A stretch of 64,000 nucleotides of DNA from positions 1 through 64,000 of the forward strand of contig CAVZCV010000001.1 of assembly GCA_963773875.1 (NCBI GenBank), read 5' to 3'. Each line of letters starts with the position of its first letter. Within the stretch, counting starts at the first letter, position 1. This DNA is from CAVTYH01 sp963773875. Lineage in GTDB: Bacteria; Planctomycetota; Planctomycetia; Pirellulales; JADZDJ01. The translations under genes were made by a program, and so were the position numbers. The notes beneath the pieces are model-generated. The model was not told where the DNA came from. It was given only the letters and a program-made list of their open reading frames with translations, and ran no database searches. Below, piece by piece: positions 26,704 through 34,862 of the stretch.

Positions 26704-28279
26704 ATGAAGTCTACAAGACTGGCGATTGTAATCGCCGTGGCCTACGGCTTAACCGCCGTCGCGGCCAACGCCCAAACAACGTCTCGTACTTTTACGCCCT
26801 CGGCGTACGAGTACGGAAATTACGACTACTACAATGCCTCGCAGCCTGCCGCCCCTGCGCCTGCCCCGGCTGCTCCGGCGCCTGCCCCGGCTGCCTCGGC
26901 GCCGCAGCTGCAACACTGCCTGCAGCAGCGCCCAGCTGCAATGCGGCAGCTCCGAGTTGTGCAGCTGCCGAATCGAGCTGCGGTTGCAACAACAGCTGCG
27001 GCTGCGGCTGCAACACCTGCTGCGATTGCAACGGTTGCTGCCACGAGAAGCTCGGCCATTTGTGCTGCTGCTGCCCAAGCTGCATCCTTGCTTCTGCTGG
27101 TGTGATTCTTGCCCGCTGACCTGCCGAAGATCAGCCGGTCTGCCGTTGCTTCGACGATTGCTGCTGCTTGAAAGAGCATTGCACCACACTGACGGGCTGG
27201 GTGTCCGGCGGCATCATGGGCAACTCCGACAGCCCGCCAAGCAATTTCAACGGACCGGTGACGTTTGCTGACCGTGACGAAGGCCAGTTGAATCAGTTCT
27301 AGGGCGTGTTGGAACGCACGAATGCAGATTTGTCGAAGAACTGCGGTTGGTTGTCGGCGGCGACATCGACTATATGTGGGGAAGCGACTACTTCTTCACC
27401 ACAGCAGCCGGTTTGGACGGCACGCCAGTCGGAAACGTTCCCCGCTGGAACACGACCGACGGCCAACTGTACGGCTTCGCCATGCCCCAGTTGTATGCTG
27501 AAATGGACTACGACGATTTGCGAATTCAAAATGCGGTCACTTCTTCACGATCATTGGTTACGAAGTGGTGCCCGACATCGGAAACTTCTTCTACACGCAC
27601 GCCTACACTATCCAATACGGCGAACCGTTTACCCACACAGGTATGTTGGCCAGCCGTCAGAGGTGCAATGAAACTGGACTTGGTATGCCGGCATCGTGTC
27701 GGGCTGGAACGAGTTCGACCTGACCGAAGGCCCACAATTCTTGGGCGGCGTGAGCTACACCGACAAGGACTACGGCAGCTTGGCGTTCTCCGTTATCACT
27801 GGCGATGAATCACCGCCAACATCGCTGCAGTTCCTCCTTTCAAGAATCGCACGATGTACAGCTTGGTTTGGAGCCGCACGTTGACCAGCCGCTGGAGCTA
27901 TGTGCTGCAGCACGACTTGGGCGTGCAGACCGATGCCCAAACTGCCAACGGCACGCGTCAAGCGAACTGGTACGGAATTAACCAGTACTTGTTCTACAAG
28001 ATGAACTGCTGCTGGACGGCTGGTGTGCGGTTCGAATGGTTCCGCGACGAAGAAGGTTTCGTGGTCACAGGTCTGCGTCCAGGCAACCCGGACGTTGGCC
28101 AGTTGTTCCCAGGCAATTTCTACGAGTTGTCAGTGGGCTTCAACTACAAGCCCAATGGCAACTGGAACATTCGCCCGGAACTTCGCTACGACTGGTTCGA
28201 CGGCCAAGGCCATCCGTATGACGATGGCAACGCCAAGCACCAGTTCCTGTTCGGTCTCGATGCGATCTACCAGTTCTAA
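26704..28279 (+). pseudogene. Cys-rich planctomycete beta-barrel porin, many frameshifts and an in-frame stop
   Basis: It begins with a signal peptide (MKSTRLAIVIAVAYGLTAVA, then ANAQT) and an Ala/Pro linker. In shifting frames comes a Cys-rich segment (CGCNNSCGCGCNTCCDCNGC, then CHEKLGHLCC). The barrel follows: TLTGWVSGGIMGNSDSPPSN, NPDVGQLFPGNFYELSVGFN and the end LFGLDAIYQF, with the aromatic C-terminus of an outer-membrane protein. At least six frame changes are needed, plus TAG at 27299-27301 where FYGVLER is expected. Segments within frames remain well conserved. Either a recent pseudogene or a badly read GC-repeat gene. A terminator follows. Confidence 0.7.
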
Positions 28280-28327
28280 GGTTTGCAAGATCTGAGTAGA
28301 TCACGGGAAGGTTTGGCTGATTTCATT

Positions 28328-28367
28328 CGCAGCCCGGGCGTCGAAAGACCCCGGGCTGCGTTTTTTT
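28328..28367 (+). terminator. Rho-independent terminator of the porin gene
   Basis: CGCAGCCCGGG and CCCGGGCTGCG form an 11-bp perfect stem with an 11-base loop containing gtcgaaaga, followed by seven T (28361-28367). Confidence 0.92.
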
Positions 28368-28657
28368 ATGCGCGCCGAGTAACACCAATGTTGCTGCGCG
28401 GCGGCGCAGCGAATTTTGCCTGCAAACTGTGCATGGCGATAGCCACTCGAGGCATCGGTTGGCAAAAATCGAAATATGTGATTGCTCGTAAGTAGTGTCG
28501 AGACATTCTTTTGCACCGGCATCTCCAGGGCAATCAACAACCCCAGGATCAGATTGGCATAACGCTTGCATTCACACACGCCGCCAGTGCGAGACATCAA
28601 AGATCAAGACGGATCGAAGTAAACGTTCAAGGTAAGTGACACTCAAAACAAATGATG

Positions 28658-28675
28658 CTCGGGTAATTACCCGAG
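28658..28675. promoter_or_regulatory. 18-bp perfect palindrome
   Basis: CTCGGGTAATTACCCGAG, a perfect palindrome without loop in the gene-free stretch 28368-28991. It looks like a dimeric-regulator site; it is 317 bases before the PII gene, far for a simple operator. Confidence 0.4.
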
Positions 28676-28733
28676 ATCTTCGCGACGTGTGGTGTGGCAG
28701 TGCGTCAGGACGACGCCGGAAGCGCGTGTGTGG

Positions 28734-28807
28734 GGTGTCACGGGCTGTCTGAGGCGAAAAGTTGGGCTTACGCCGATCGGGCAGCTCGTGACACCTAATT
28801 TTTTGCG
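28734..28807 (+). terminator. Long stem-loop with T tract; possible small RNA 3' end
   Basis: GGTGTCACGGGCTG pairs with CAGCTCGTGACACC (13 of 14) around an inner GAGGCG/CGCC pairing, followed by TAATTTTTT. No coding sequence ends nearby (the porin already has a terminator), so it could end a small RNA from 28400-28730. Nothing else is recognisable in that region. Confidence 0.45.
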
Positions 28808-28991
28808 CGAATTCCAGACGAGGCTCATACTCTTCAGCAGCCTGTCTTTGCCAAAGCCTTGGTAATAAACAAGGTCGTGCGGACTTGTTACACGCGCAAC
28901 TCTCTACTACGATCGTTTTCAGCGGGCAGCAACCGCAATTTGGACGTTTATTTCGGCGCTCCTAGACCGTCAAACACCGTAACTTTGCGTT

Positions 28992-29339
28992 ATGAAGCTG
29001 ATCATTGCCATCATCCAGCCCAGCAAATTGGAATCTGTTAAAGCCGCGCTTACCGAGGTGGAAGTATTCCGTCTGACGGTCATGGATGTGCAAGGATTCG
29101 GCCGGCAAAAGGGACATGCCGAGCTGTATCGGGGACATGAAATCAGCATTAATTTATTACGCAAGGTGCAACTTCAAATTGCGGTCAACGAAGAGTTCGT
29201 CGAGCCGACGATTAACGCCATCATCAAAGGCGGCCGCACAGGCTCCAGCGGCGAGATTGGCGATGGGAAGATCTTTGTGATCCCGCTTGAAGATTGTATC
29301 CGCATCCGCACGGGCGAGCGCGGAGGCGAAGCAATTTGA
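28992..29339 (+). CDS. P-II family nitrogen regulatory protein lacking Tyr51
   Basis: 115 residues. It has the PII N-terminus MKLIIAIIQPSKLESVKAAL and the complete C-terminal signature IGDGKIFVIPLEDCIRIRTG, so it is a true PII trimer subunit binding ATP/ADP and 2-oxoglutarate. The T-loop is full length (GFGRQKGHAELYRGHEISIN), but the uridylylation Tyr51 of GlnB is Ile51 here. UMP modification at that site is therefore impossible and sensing must rely on ligands. No ammonium transporter is adjacent; the next gene, 72 bases on, is a beta-carbonic anhydrase, suggesting a carbon/nitrogen link. Confidence 0.9.
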   Translation: MKLIIAIIQPSKLESVKAALTEVEVFRLTVMDVQGFGRQKGHAELYRGHEISINLLRKVQLQIAVNEEFVEPTINAIIKGGRTGSSGEIGDGKIFVIPLEDCIRIRTGERGGEAI

Positions 29340-29411
29340 TATCGCCGAGCGGCGTCTGTCACGCTCCATTGTTGATTCCGTTTTGCACTAACATTCTCCG
29401 CGGCGGTTAAC

Positions 29412-30083
29412 ATGCGGGCGCTGAACCACTTGTTCGCGAACAATCGTGCTTGGGCAGAAGAGATCACCCGGCAGGACCCGGAATTCTTTAGCCGTTTGTC
29501 GCATCAGCAGGCCCCGGAATATCTTTGGATCGGCTGTTCCGATAGCCGCGTGCCAGCAAATCAGATAGTGGGGCTGCTGCCTGGGGAAATGTTCGTTCAC
29601 CGGAATGTCGCGAATGTGGTCGTCCACGCCGATTTGAATTGTCTGTCGGTGATTCAATTCGCCGTTGAGGTGTTAAGGGTCAGCCATATCATCGTGTGCG
29701 GTCACTATGGATGCGGCGGCGTATTGTCTGCCCTGCGGGATGATAAGCGCGGCCTGGTCGACAATTGGTTGCGTCATGTGCAGGACGTGCGCTGGAAGCA
29801 TCACGCGCAGATTGACCAACTTTTGACCGAAGGCAAGAAACATGACCGACTTTGCGAACTGAATGTGATCGAGCAGGCGGTTAATGTCAGCCAGAGCACT
29901 GTCATTCGTGATGCGTGGTCGCGCGGCCAGTCATTGGCAATTCACGGGTGGATCTATGATATCCACGATGGATTGCTGAGAGATCTCTGCATGGGAATCG
30001 ATGCCGAGGCAGAACTCCGCGAGTGCTATGAAGCAGCGCAAGCCAGGCTTCAGCAAAAGGACAACACGAGCGGGAGCAATTGA
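29412..30083 (+). CDS. can: Beta-class carbonic anhydrase
   Basis: 223 residues, normal for the E. coli Can type. Zinc ligands are Cys42 (CSDSR), His98 and Cys101 (CGHYGCGG); the Asp44-Arg46 dyad of CSDSR is intact. The first residues MRALNHLFANNRAWAEEITR and the end of the core (AIHGWIYDIHDGLL) match the family. It interconverts CO2 and bicarbonate, supplying bicarbonate to carboxylases such as the AccB-AccC acetyl-CoA carboxylase encoded 5 kb away. Probably co-transcribed with the PII gene. Confidence 0.93.
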   Translation: MRALNHLFANNRAWAEEITRQDPEFFSRLSHQQAPEYLWIGCSDSRVPANQIVGLLPGEMFVHRNVANVVVHADLNCLSVIQFAVEVLRVSHIIVCGHYGCGGVLSALRDDKRGLVDNWLRHVQDVRWKHHAQIDQLLTEGKKHDRLCELNVIEQAVNVSQSTVIRDAWSRGQSLAIHGWIYDIHDGLLRDLCMGIDAEAELRECYEAAQARLQQKDNTSGSN

Positions 30084-30112
30084 TTCGCGCATTTGAAGGG
30101 TACGTTTGCCAA

Positions 30113-31456
30113 TCACTTCTGGTTGCCGCGCGGCCACCATTTACAGAGCCCGATGCCGAGGAAGAACAGCCCCATCATGGGGACGGCGAGCAGAAAGATG
30201 CTGTAAGGATCGGCTGGAGTTACCAGCGCGGCAATCACCCAAATCACTAGTACGGCGATACGCCATTGACGCAAATACGATTGGACCGTGCAGACTCGAA
30301 TGCGTTCTAAGAACAGCATTACCAACGGCAACTGAAACGCCAATCCGAACCCCAGTGGCAAGATCATCACGAAGCTGAGCCATTCGCTGATTCGCGGCTC
30401 TGGCTCAATGCCTAAGGACCGATTGAAACTCAAAAAGAACGCTAACATCGGCTTGAAGACAAACAGCGACATCGCCACGCCCACCAGGAACAACACGAGA
30501 CTAAAAGGCATGTAGATGTAAACGTATTTTCTTTCGTGCGGATAAAGCCCGGCGGCAACGAAGGCCCAAAGCTGATAGAAAACCCAAGGGCTGGCAATCA
30601 CAAGGCCCACGATCAGTGCCGCCTTGAGCCAGATCATGAACGCTTCTTGGCTGCTTAAACTTCTGGTGCGCGTCCGAGGATCGTTTTCAACCGGTCTCCA
30701 AAGTTTGACCGGAACGAAGACCGGATGCGGAGATGCGATTTGGCCTGGAAACGCGGCGGTCATTAATTGCCAATTCAAATTGCGCAGTTCATCACTGGAG
30801 AGTTCTGCAGAGTTGGTGAGCTTCTTCATGTCCTCGGCGTCGAGGCTGATGTCCCCAAACTTTGCGGCGTCATAGAGATTTCGATCGTCGAGAACTCGAT
30901 TCAGCGCAGCGACGAGCCGCGCCACATCCGCGGGCGGCGGCGCACGATCTCCCGCCAGCGACTCAACCGCGTGCCGCTCTTCGTCATTCAAGAGCGACCA
31001 AACGCGACCGCCCGGACCTTCCGATTGCCGAAGCTTCGCCGCAAAAGAGGCGACATCCGCGATATCTGCCGCTGACAGCATTTCTGCCGGAACTTTCAGG
31101 CGATCGGCCAACGTCGGGTAATCGCGTCGGATCGCCGCCGCAAGTTCGCTAGGTTCCACCCAGAGTGTTTCGAATACCATCTTGCGCTGGAGTACCGCCT
31201 GCAGATCGGACTCGCTCGCGTTGGGATTGATGGCGAGTAATTTCGACCGGGTATCGTGCAGATAATAATCCTGCAGGGCCTTTTCGAGCGGCAGCTGGAT
31301 CAATCGGACGACAGCATCGGCAAAGAAGAAGCCAATTCCGACCCCAATAAAAATGCCCACAATTGCGCGCCACAGCGTGCCGCGCAGTTCGTTCAGGTGC
31401 TCCCCGAACGACATGACCGAGTCTTTGAACAGATCGTCGTCGTGCTTTTTGGCCAT
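30113..31456 (-). CDS. tatC: Twin-arginine translocase subunit TatC with large periplasmic insertion
   Basis: 447 residues against about 250 in typical TatC. The N-terminus has SFGEHLNELRGTLWRAIVGI, with the conserved Glu, and the first membrane helix. After LIQLPLEKALQDYY comes about 200 soluble residues (roughly 60-265) before the second helix (FMIWLKAALIVGLVIASPWV), so the insert sits in the first periplasmic loop. The remaining helices are normal and end at LGIGLCKWWPRGNQK. The Tat pathway exports folded proteins; no tatA or tatB is adjacent. The insert seems a lineage feature and may bind cargo or partners (inference). Confidence 0.9.
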   Translation of the reverse strand: MAKKHDDDLFKDSVMSFGEHLNELRGTLWRAIVGIFIGVGIGFFFADAVVRLIQLPLEKALQDYYLHDTRSKLLAINPNASESDLQAVLQRKMVFETLWVEPSELAAAIRRDYPTLADRLKVPAEMLSAADIADVASFAAKLRQSEGPGGRVWSLLNDEERHAVESLAGDRAPPPADVARLVAALNRVLDDRNLYDAAKFGDISLDAEDMKKLTNSAELSSDELRNLNWQLMTAAFPGQIASPHPVFVPVKLWRPVENDPRTRTRSLSSQEAFMIWLKAALIVGLVIASPWVFYQLWAFVAAGLYPHERKYVYIYMPFSLVLFLVGVAMSLFVFKPMLAFFLSFNRSLGIEPEPRISEWLSFVMILPLGFGLAFQLPLVMLFLERIRVCTVQSYLRQWRIAVLVIWVIAALVTPADPYSIFLLAVPMMGLFFLGIGLCKWWPRGNQK

Positions 31457-31687
31457 TTTTTCGCGACAGCCGGCCAGTGGCAGCCGCTTGCATCGTCAAG
31501 CGATTCAAATTTGCTCCATCGGTTTATACTACACGACAGCATGCTCAACCATGACACGCCGGGCGACTCGACATGGTGGCGCAACGAGCGGAGTCTAGCT
31601 TTTTCCTGCTGTACCGATAGAATGACTTAGGCAGCCGCATTTATTGCCACGCGCCGTCGCCCAATCGGCGCCATCAGGAGGTGCAAA

Positions 31688-32179
31688 ATGTCGAAGCGGA
31701 TATTGTGTGGTGGAATTGTCGTGGCGGCGAGCATCGCCGCAGTTCTTGCGAGTCAAAACTTCGCCAAGGCAGAATCGGCTGGACCATTCCAGTTTGCAGT
31801 CCAATCGACCGTCGGTCCCATTGACGCACCGGTTCGCAATGCCGACTTTAACTCTACGGATCGTCAGCGAACCAGCATCGATCCTGTTCATTGGGGTGGA
31901 CGTGGTTGGTATGGCGGCGGCTGGTATGGAGGAGGCGGCTGGTACGGACGTGGTTGGTACGCTGGATATCGGCCCTACTATGCTTATCGACCCTATTACG
32001 CATATCGGCCGTACTATGCTGGGTATCGCCCGTATTACAATTCGTACTATCCGCGGTACTATGCCGGTTATTCGTACGGTGCGCCGTATTATTCGTACTA
32101 CACGCCGCCAGTGTATTACTCGTACCCGACGTTTTATTCGCCGTCGTTCGTGGGCTACGAATCCTGCTATTACTGGTGA
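31688..32179 (+). CDS. Secreted Tyr/Gly-rich YRPYY-repeat protein
   Basis: 163 residues with a consensus ribosome site (AGGAGGT) 7 bases before the ATG and a signal peptide (CGGIVVAASIAAVLASQNFA). After residue 65 it is low complexity: GGGWYGGGGWYGRGWYAG, then about four YRPYYA units, then YYSYYTPPVYYSYPTFYSP. There is no catalytic motif. The composition suits a structural wall or matrix protein with stacked aromatic residues, perhaps cross-linked; this is inference. Single gene, divergent from tatC. Confidence 0.75.
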   Translation: MSKRILCGGIVVAASIAAVLASQNFAKAESAGPFQFAVQSTVGPIDAPVRNADFNSTDRQRTSIDPVHWGGRGWYGGGWYGGGGWYGRGWYAGYRPYYAYRPYYAYRPYYAGYRPYYNSYYPRYYAGYSYGAPYYSYYTPPVYYSYPTFYSPSFVGYESCYYW

Positions 32180-32214
32180 TTTCGTAGCGAATATCGGGCG
32201 AGTTGGCCGCAGCA

Positions 32215-33071
32215 TTAGTCGCTGCAGCGCTTGAACGCATCAGGCAAATAGCGAATTAGATCGCTGGCAATCAGTGATGTCTGACCAAGCGCTTCTGCAG
32301 CCAGGTCTCCTGCTAACCCGTGGACATACACCCCAAGTTGCGCGGCGCGTAAAGGGCGAAAGACTTTGCCCTGAGTAGCGCGGTGATAATTCCGGTTAAT
32401 ACGTCACCACAGCCGCCGGTGGCCATGCCGGGATTGCCGGTGTTGTTTTCATAAAACTCGCGGCCATCGGTGACGATTGTGTGGTGTCCTTTTAGTACAA
32501 CCACAATTTGCCCACGGATCGCGAAGTCGCGTGCTCTATCTGCACGCTCGTCATCGGTCAATTTCTGAATTCCAACCAGCCGCGCGAATTCGCCTGGATG
32601 CGGCGTTACAATGCGTGGACCGGCATGACGAGAAAACAAATCCGGCTGCATCGCAAGTGCATTGAGTGCATCGGCATCGACGACCATCCGCTGCGCGAAT
32701 TCGAAATACATGCGCCCGACAAGATAGTCGACATCTGGCGTTAGCTGCATGCCAGGGCCACACCCGATCGACGTGCATTTGGCGGCCAGCTCTGCAATTT
32801 TGCGATGCGCCGATTTTGTTAAGCGACCCTGTTCATCTCCCGGGAGCGGAACTGTCATATACGAGGGTTCAAACCCCGCGACGACCGGCTGGCAAGCCTC
32901 CGCCGTGGCAACCGTCACCAGCCCCGCGCCGCTTCGCAGCGCACCCATCCCAGACAGTGAAATTGCGCCGGCCATTCCGCGCGAGCCTCCCACAAGTAGG
33001 GCATGGCCGTACGTTCCTTTATGGCTATCTGGCGCACGAGTAGGCAACCGGGGAACAGCAGGGGAAGACAT
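32215..33071 (-). CDS. nnrD: ADP-dependent NAD(P)H-hydrate dehydratase (one frameshift)
   Basis: The start at 33071 (MSSPAVPRLPTRAPDSHKGT) is preferred; the frame is open to 33149. YGHALLVGGSRGMAGAISLS, GCGPGMQ, VVDADALNAL, TPHPGEFARL, VVLKGHHTIV and NPGMATGGCGDVLTGII are the ribokinase-like motifs of NnrD. At about 32373 one base is missing; the next frame continues RAAQLGVYVHGLAGDLAAEA and ends ALGQTSLIASDLIRYLPDAF-KRCSD at the stop 32215-32217. The protein repairs hydrated NAD(P)H. There is no NnrE epimerase domain, so a separate epimerase is expected elsewhere. Confidence 0.88.
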
Positions 33072-33203
33072 CGGAAGATATGTCCATTGAACAAATAAAC
33101 GGATGGATGTTGCGTCGGTTCCAAAGCTTGCCGATGCGTTATCCGCCAAGCACCACGCAAGTATGTGGCACGAATTGAGAAAACGCGAGGCGCAGGCCGA
33201 TCG

Positions 33204-34013
33204 TTATGCGATCGTTGGCAACGATTTTGCCGATCCTGCGGCCGCCCGCTGGGCAATCAATCCGGCAACATAGCCGCCTTTGAAGCCTGCGTCGACATTC
33301 ACAACCGTTACGTTCGCAGCACAGCTGTTGAGCATGCTGAGCATGGCGGCCATTCCACCGCAACTGGCGCCATAGCCGACGCTCGTTGGAACGCCGATCA
33401 CCGGGCATGAAACATAGCCGCCAACCACACTTGGCAGCGCTCCTTCCATTCCGGCCACGACAATGACGGCATCAGCATCTTCGATTAAGTGCAACCGTTC
33501 GGGCAATCGATGTGGGCCCGCCACGCCAACATCGAACACCATCACCGCATCAATGTCCATCCACGCCAACGTCTCGCGCGCTTCTTCCGCGACAGGCAAA
33601 TCGGAAGTGCCTGCGGTGACGATTGCCACTATTGGTTTCCGAATCGTTGAAGAGCGCGCCCCTCCCATTTTTCCTCGAACTGAGGAAATACGAAACGTCC
33701 GAGCGAGGTCGTTGTAACTGGCCTCTCCAAATCGACTGATCAACAGGTCGGCCTTCTCCTTCGAGACCCGCGTTGCCAGTACGTCAATTTTTTCTGCCAG
33801 CATCCGCTCAAAAATTTTCGTCAGTGTCTCAACGCTTTTTCCTTCCCCGTATACGACTTCCGGGTAACCGCAACGGCGGCGACGGTCGAGGTCCAATTGT
33901 GCTTCTTCCAGGTGAGCCGTCTTTGGCTTGGCTAACTGCGTTAAGAACGCGTCGAGCGACAACTCCCCGCGAGACAATTGCCGCGCTAATTCTTGAAAGT
34001 CTTTGCTTTGCAT
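33204..34013 (-). CDS. larB: Nickel pincer cofactor biosynthesis protein LarB
   Basis: The frame is open far upstream (to 34439), but family similarity starts at MQSKDFQELARQLSRGELSL (ATG 34013), giving 269 residues. LDLDRRRRCGYPEVVYGEGK, the central VAIVTAGTSDLPVAEEA and GMEGALPSVVGGYVSCPVIG match LarB, whose C-terminal half resembles PurE. LarB carboxylates nicotinic acid adenine dinucleotide, the first step to the nickel-pincer nucleotide. larC and larE are not in the window, and no lactate racemase is nearby. It precedes nnrD on the same strand by 132 bases; both act on nicotinamide nucleotides. Confidence 0.88.
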   Translation of the reverse strand: MQSKDFQELARQLSRGELSLDAFLTQLAKPKTAHLEEAQLDLDRRRRCGYPEVVYGEGKSVETLTKIFERMLAEKIDVLATRVSKEKADLLISRFGEASYNDLARTFRISSVRGKMGGARSSTIRKPIVAIVTAGTSDLPVAEEARETLAWMDIDAVMVFDVGVAGPHRLPERLHLIEDADAVIVVAGMEGALPSVVGGYVSCPVIGVPTSVGYGASCGGMAAMLSMLNSCAANVTVVNVDAGFKGGYVAGLIAQRAAAGSAKSLPTIA

Positions 34014-34259
34014 CACTTCAATGTAGCCGACTCTCCGCTCCCCTTCGACCATGCGCAGTTCCGGCAAACGGAGCTGATGAAGCGCGTAATCGACGCGGCT
34101 TGACCAGCTTTCCGGCGCCATGTAGAATCCGCCCAAACTTGATCTTGTGTAATGAGTTGTGATCGAAACTCGCGACAGAGTCCCGGCACCTGCGAGACTC
34201 GCTGTCAATAATTTGCTCTTCACAATTCTGCCCTCCATCTTTCGCGGAGATGCGACATT

Positions 34260-34751
34260 ATGTCGAACCCCGGCCCTGGCACAGGCGACATTTTCGACGT
34301 GAAAAAGGTGCGCCGCCTGGTCGAGATGATGAAGGAACATGATCTGGCGGAAATCGATTTGCGCCAGGGGGACCAACGCGTACGGATCCGGCGCGGCGGC
34401 GAACCGGTTCTTAGTGCCGCTGGCGCCCCCATGGTTCAATATTCCCCCGCCCCCACTGCCGTGGCTGCCGCCGAGTCCAAGTCCGTCGCCGCGGCCGCCA
34501 GCGGCGATCTGGCCGTAATCAAGAGTCCGATGGTTGGGACGTTTTACGTGGCTTCAAGTCCCGACACCCCGCCTTTCATTAAAGTCGGCGATCACGTCGG
34601 GCCGGAAAGCATCGTCTGTATTATCGAGGCCATGAAAGTGTTTAACGAGATTCCTGCGGAGATATCGGGGCTGGTCGCAGCAGTACTCGTGGAAAATGGC
34701 GCCCCTGTGGAATACGGCCAGCCACTCTTCAAAATCGATACGCGAAAATGA
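34260..34751 (+). CDS. accB: Biotin carboxyl carrier protein of acetyl-CoA carboxylase
   Basis: 163 residues. An N-terminal segment (FDVKKVRRLVEMMKEHDLAE) is followed by an Ala/Pro linker and the biotinyl domain with the EAMKV motif, Lys126 being the biotin site. The thumb loop SSPDTPPFIKVGDHV is present, as in true AccB. It carries carboxybiotin between AccC and the carboxyltransferase. The accC gene starts 111 bases downstream, separated by an inverted repeat. accA and accD are not in the window. Confidence 0.93.
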   Translation: MSNPGPGTGDIFDVKKVRRLVEMMKEHDLAEIDLRQGDQRVRIRRGGEPVLSAAGAPMVQYSPAPTAVAAAESKSVAAAASGDLAVIKSPMVGTFYVASSPDTPPFIKVGDHVGPESIVCIIEAMKVFNEIPAEISGLVAAVLVENGAPVEYGQPLFKIDTRK

Positions 34752-34763
34752 GGAAGTAAGCTC

Positions 34764-34849
34764 TTAGCGATTAGCGGTTAGCAATTAGCCAATGACCGAA
34801 CTGCACAACAGTTCTACCTCCGCAGCTAATCGCTAGTTGCTAATCGCTA
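34764..34849. repeat. TTAGCGATTAGC word-type inverted repeat, accB-accC
   Basis: TTAGCGATTAGCGGTTAGCA (34764 on, through 34789) is inverted at 34825-34849 as GCTAATCGCTAGTTGCTAAT and onward. The arms are made of near-repeats of TTAGCNA. The right arm ends 13 bases before the accC ATG. Confidence 0.85.
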
Positions 34850-34862
34850 TTTGCACCATTCG

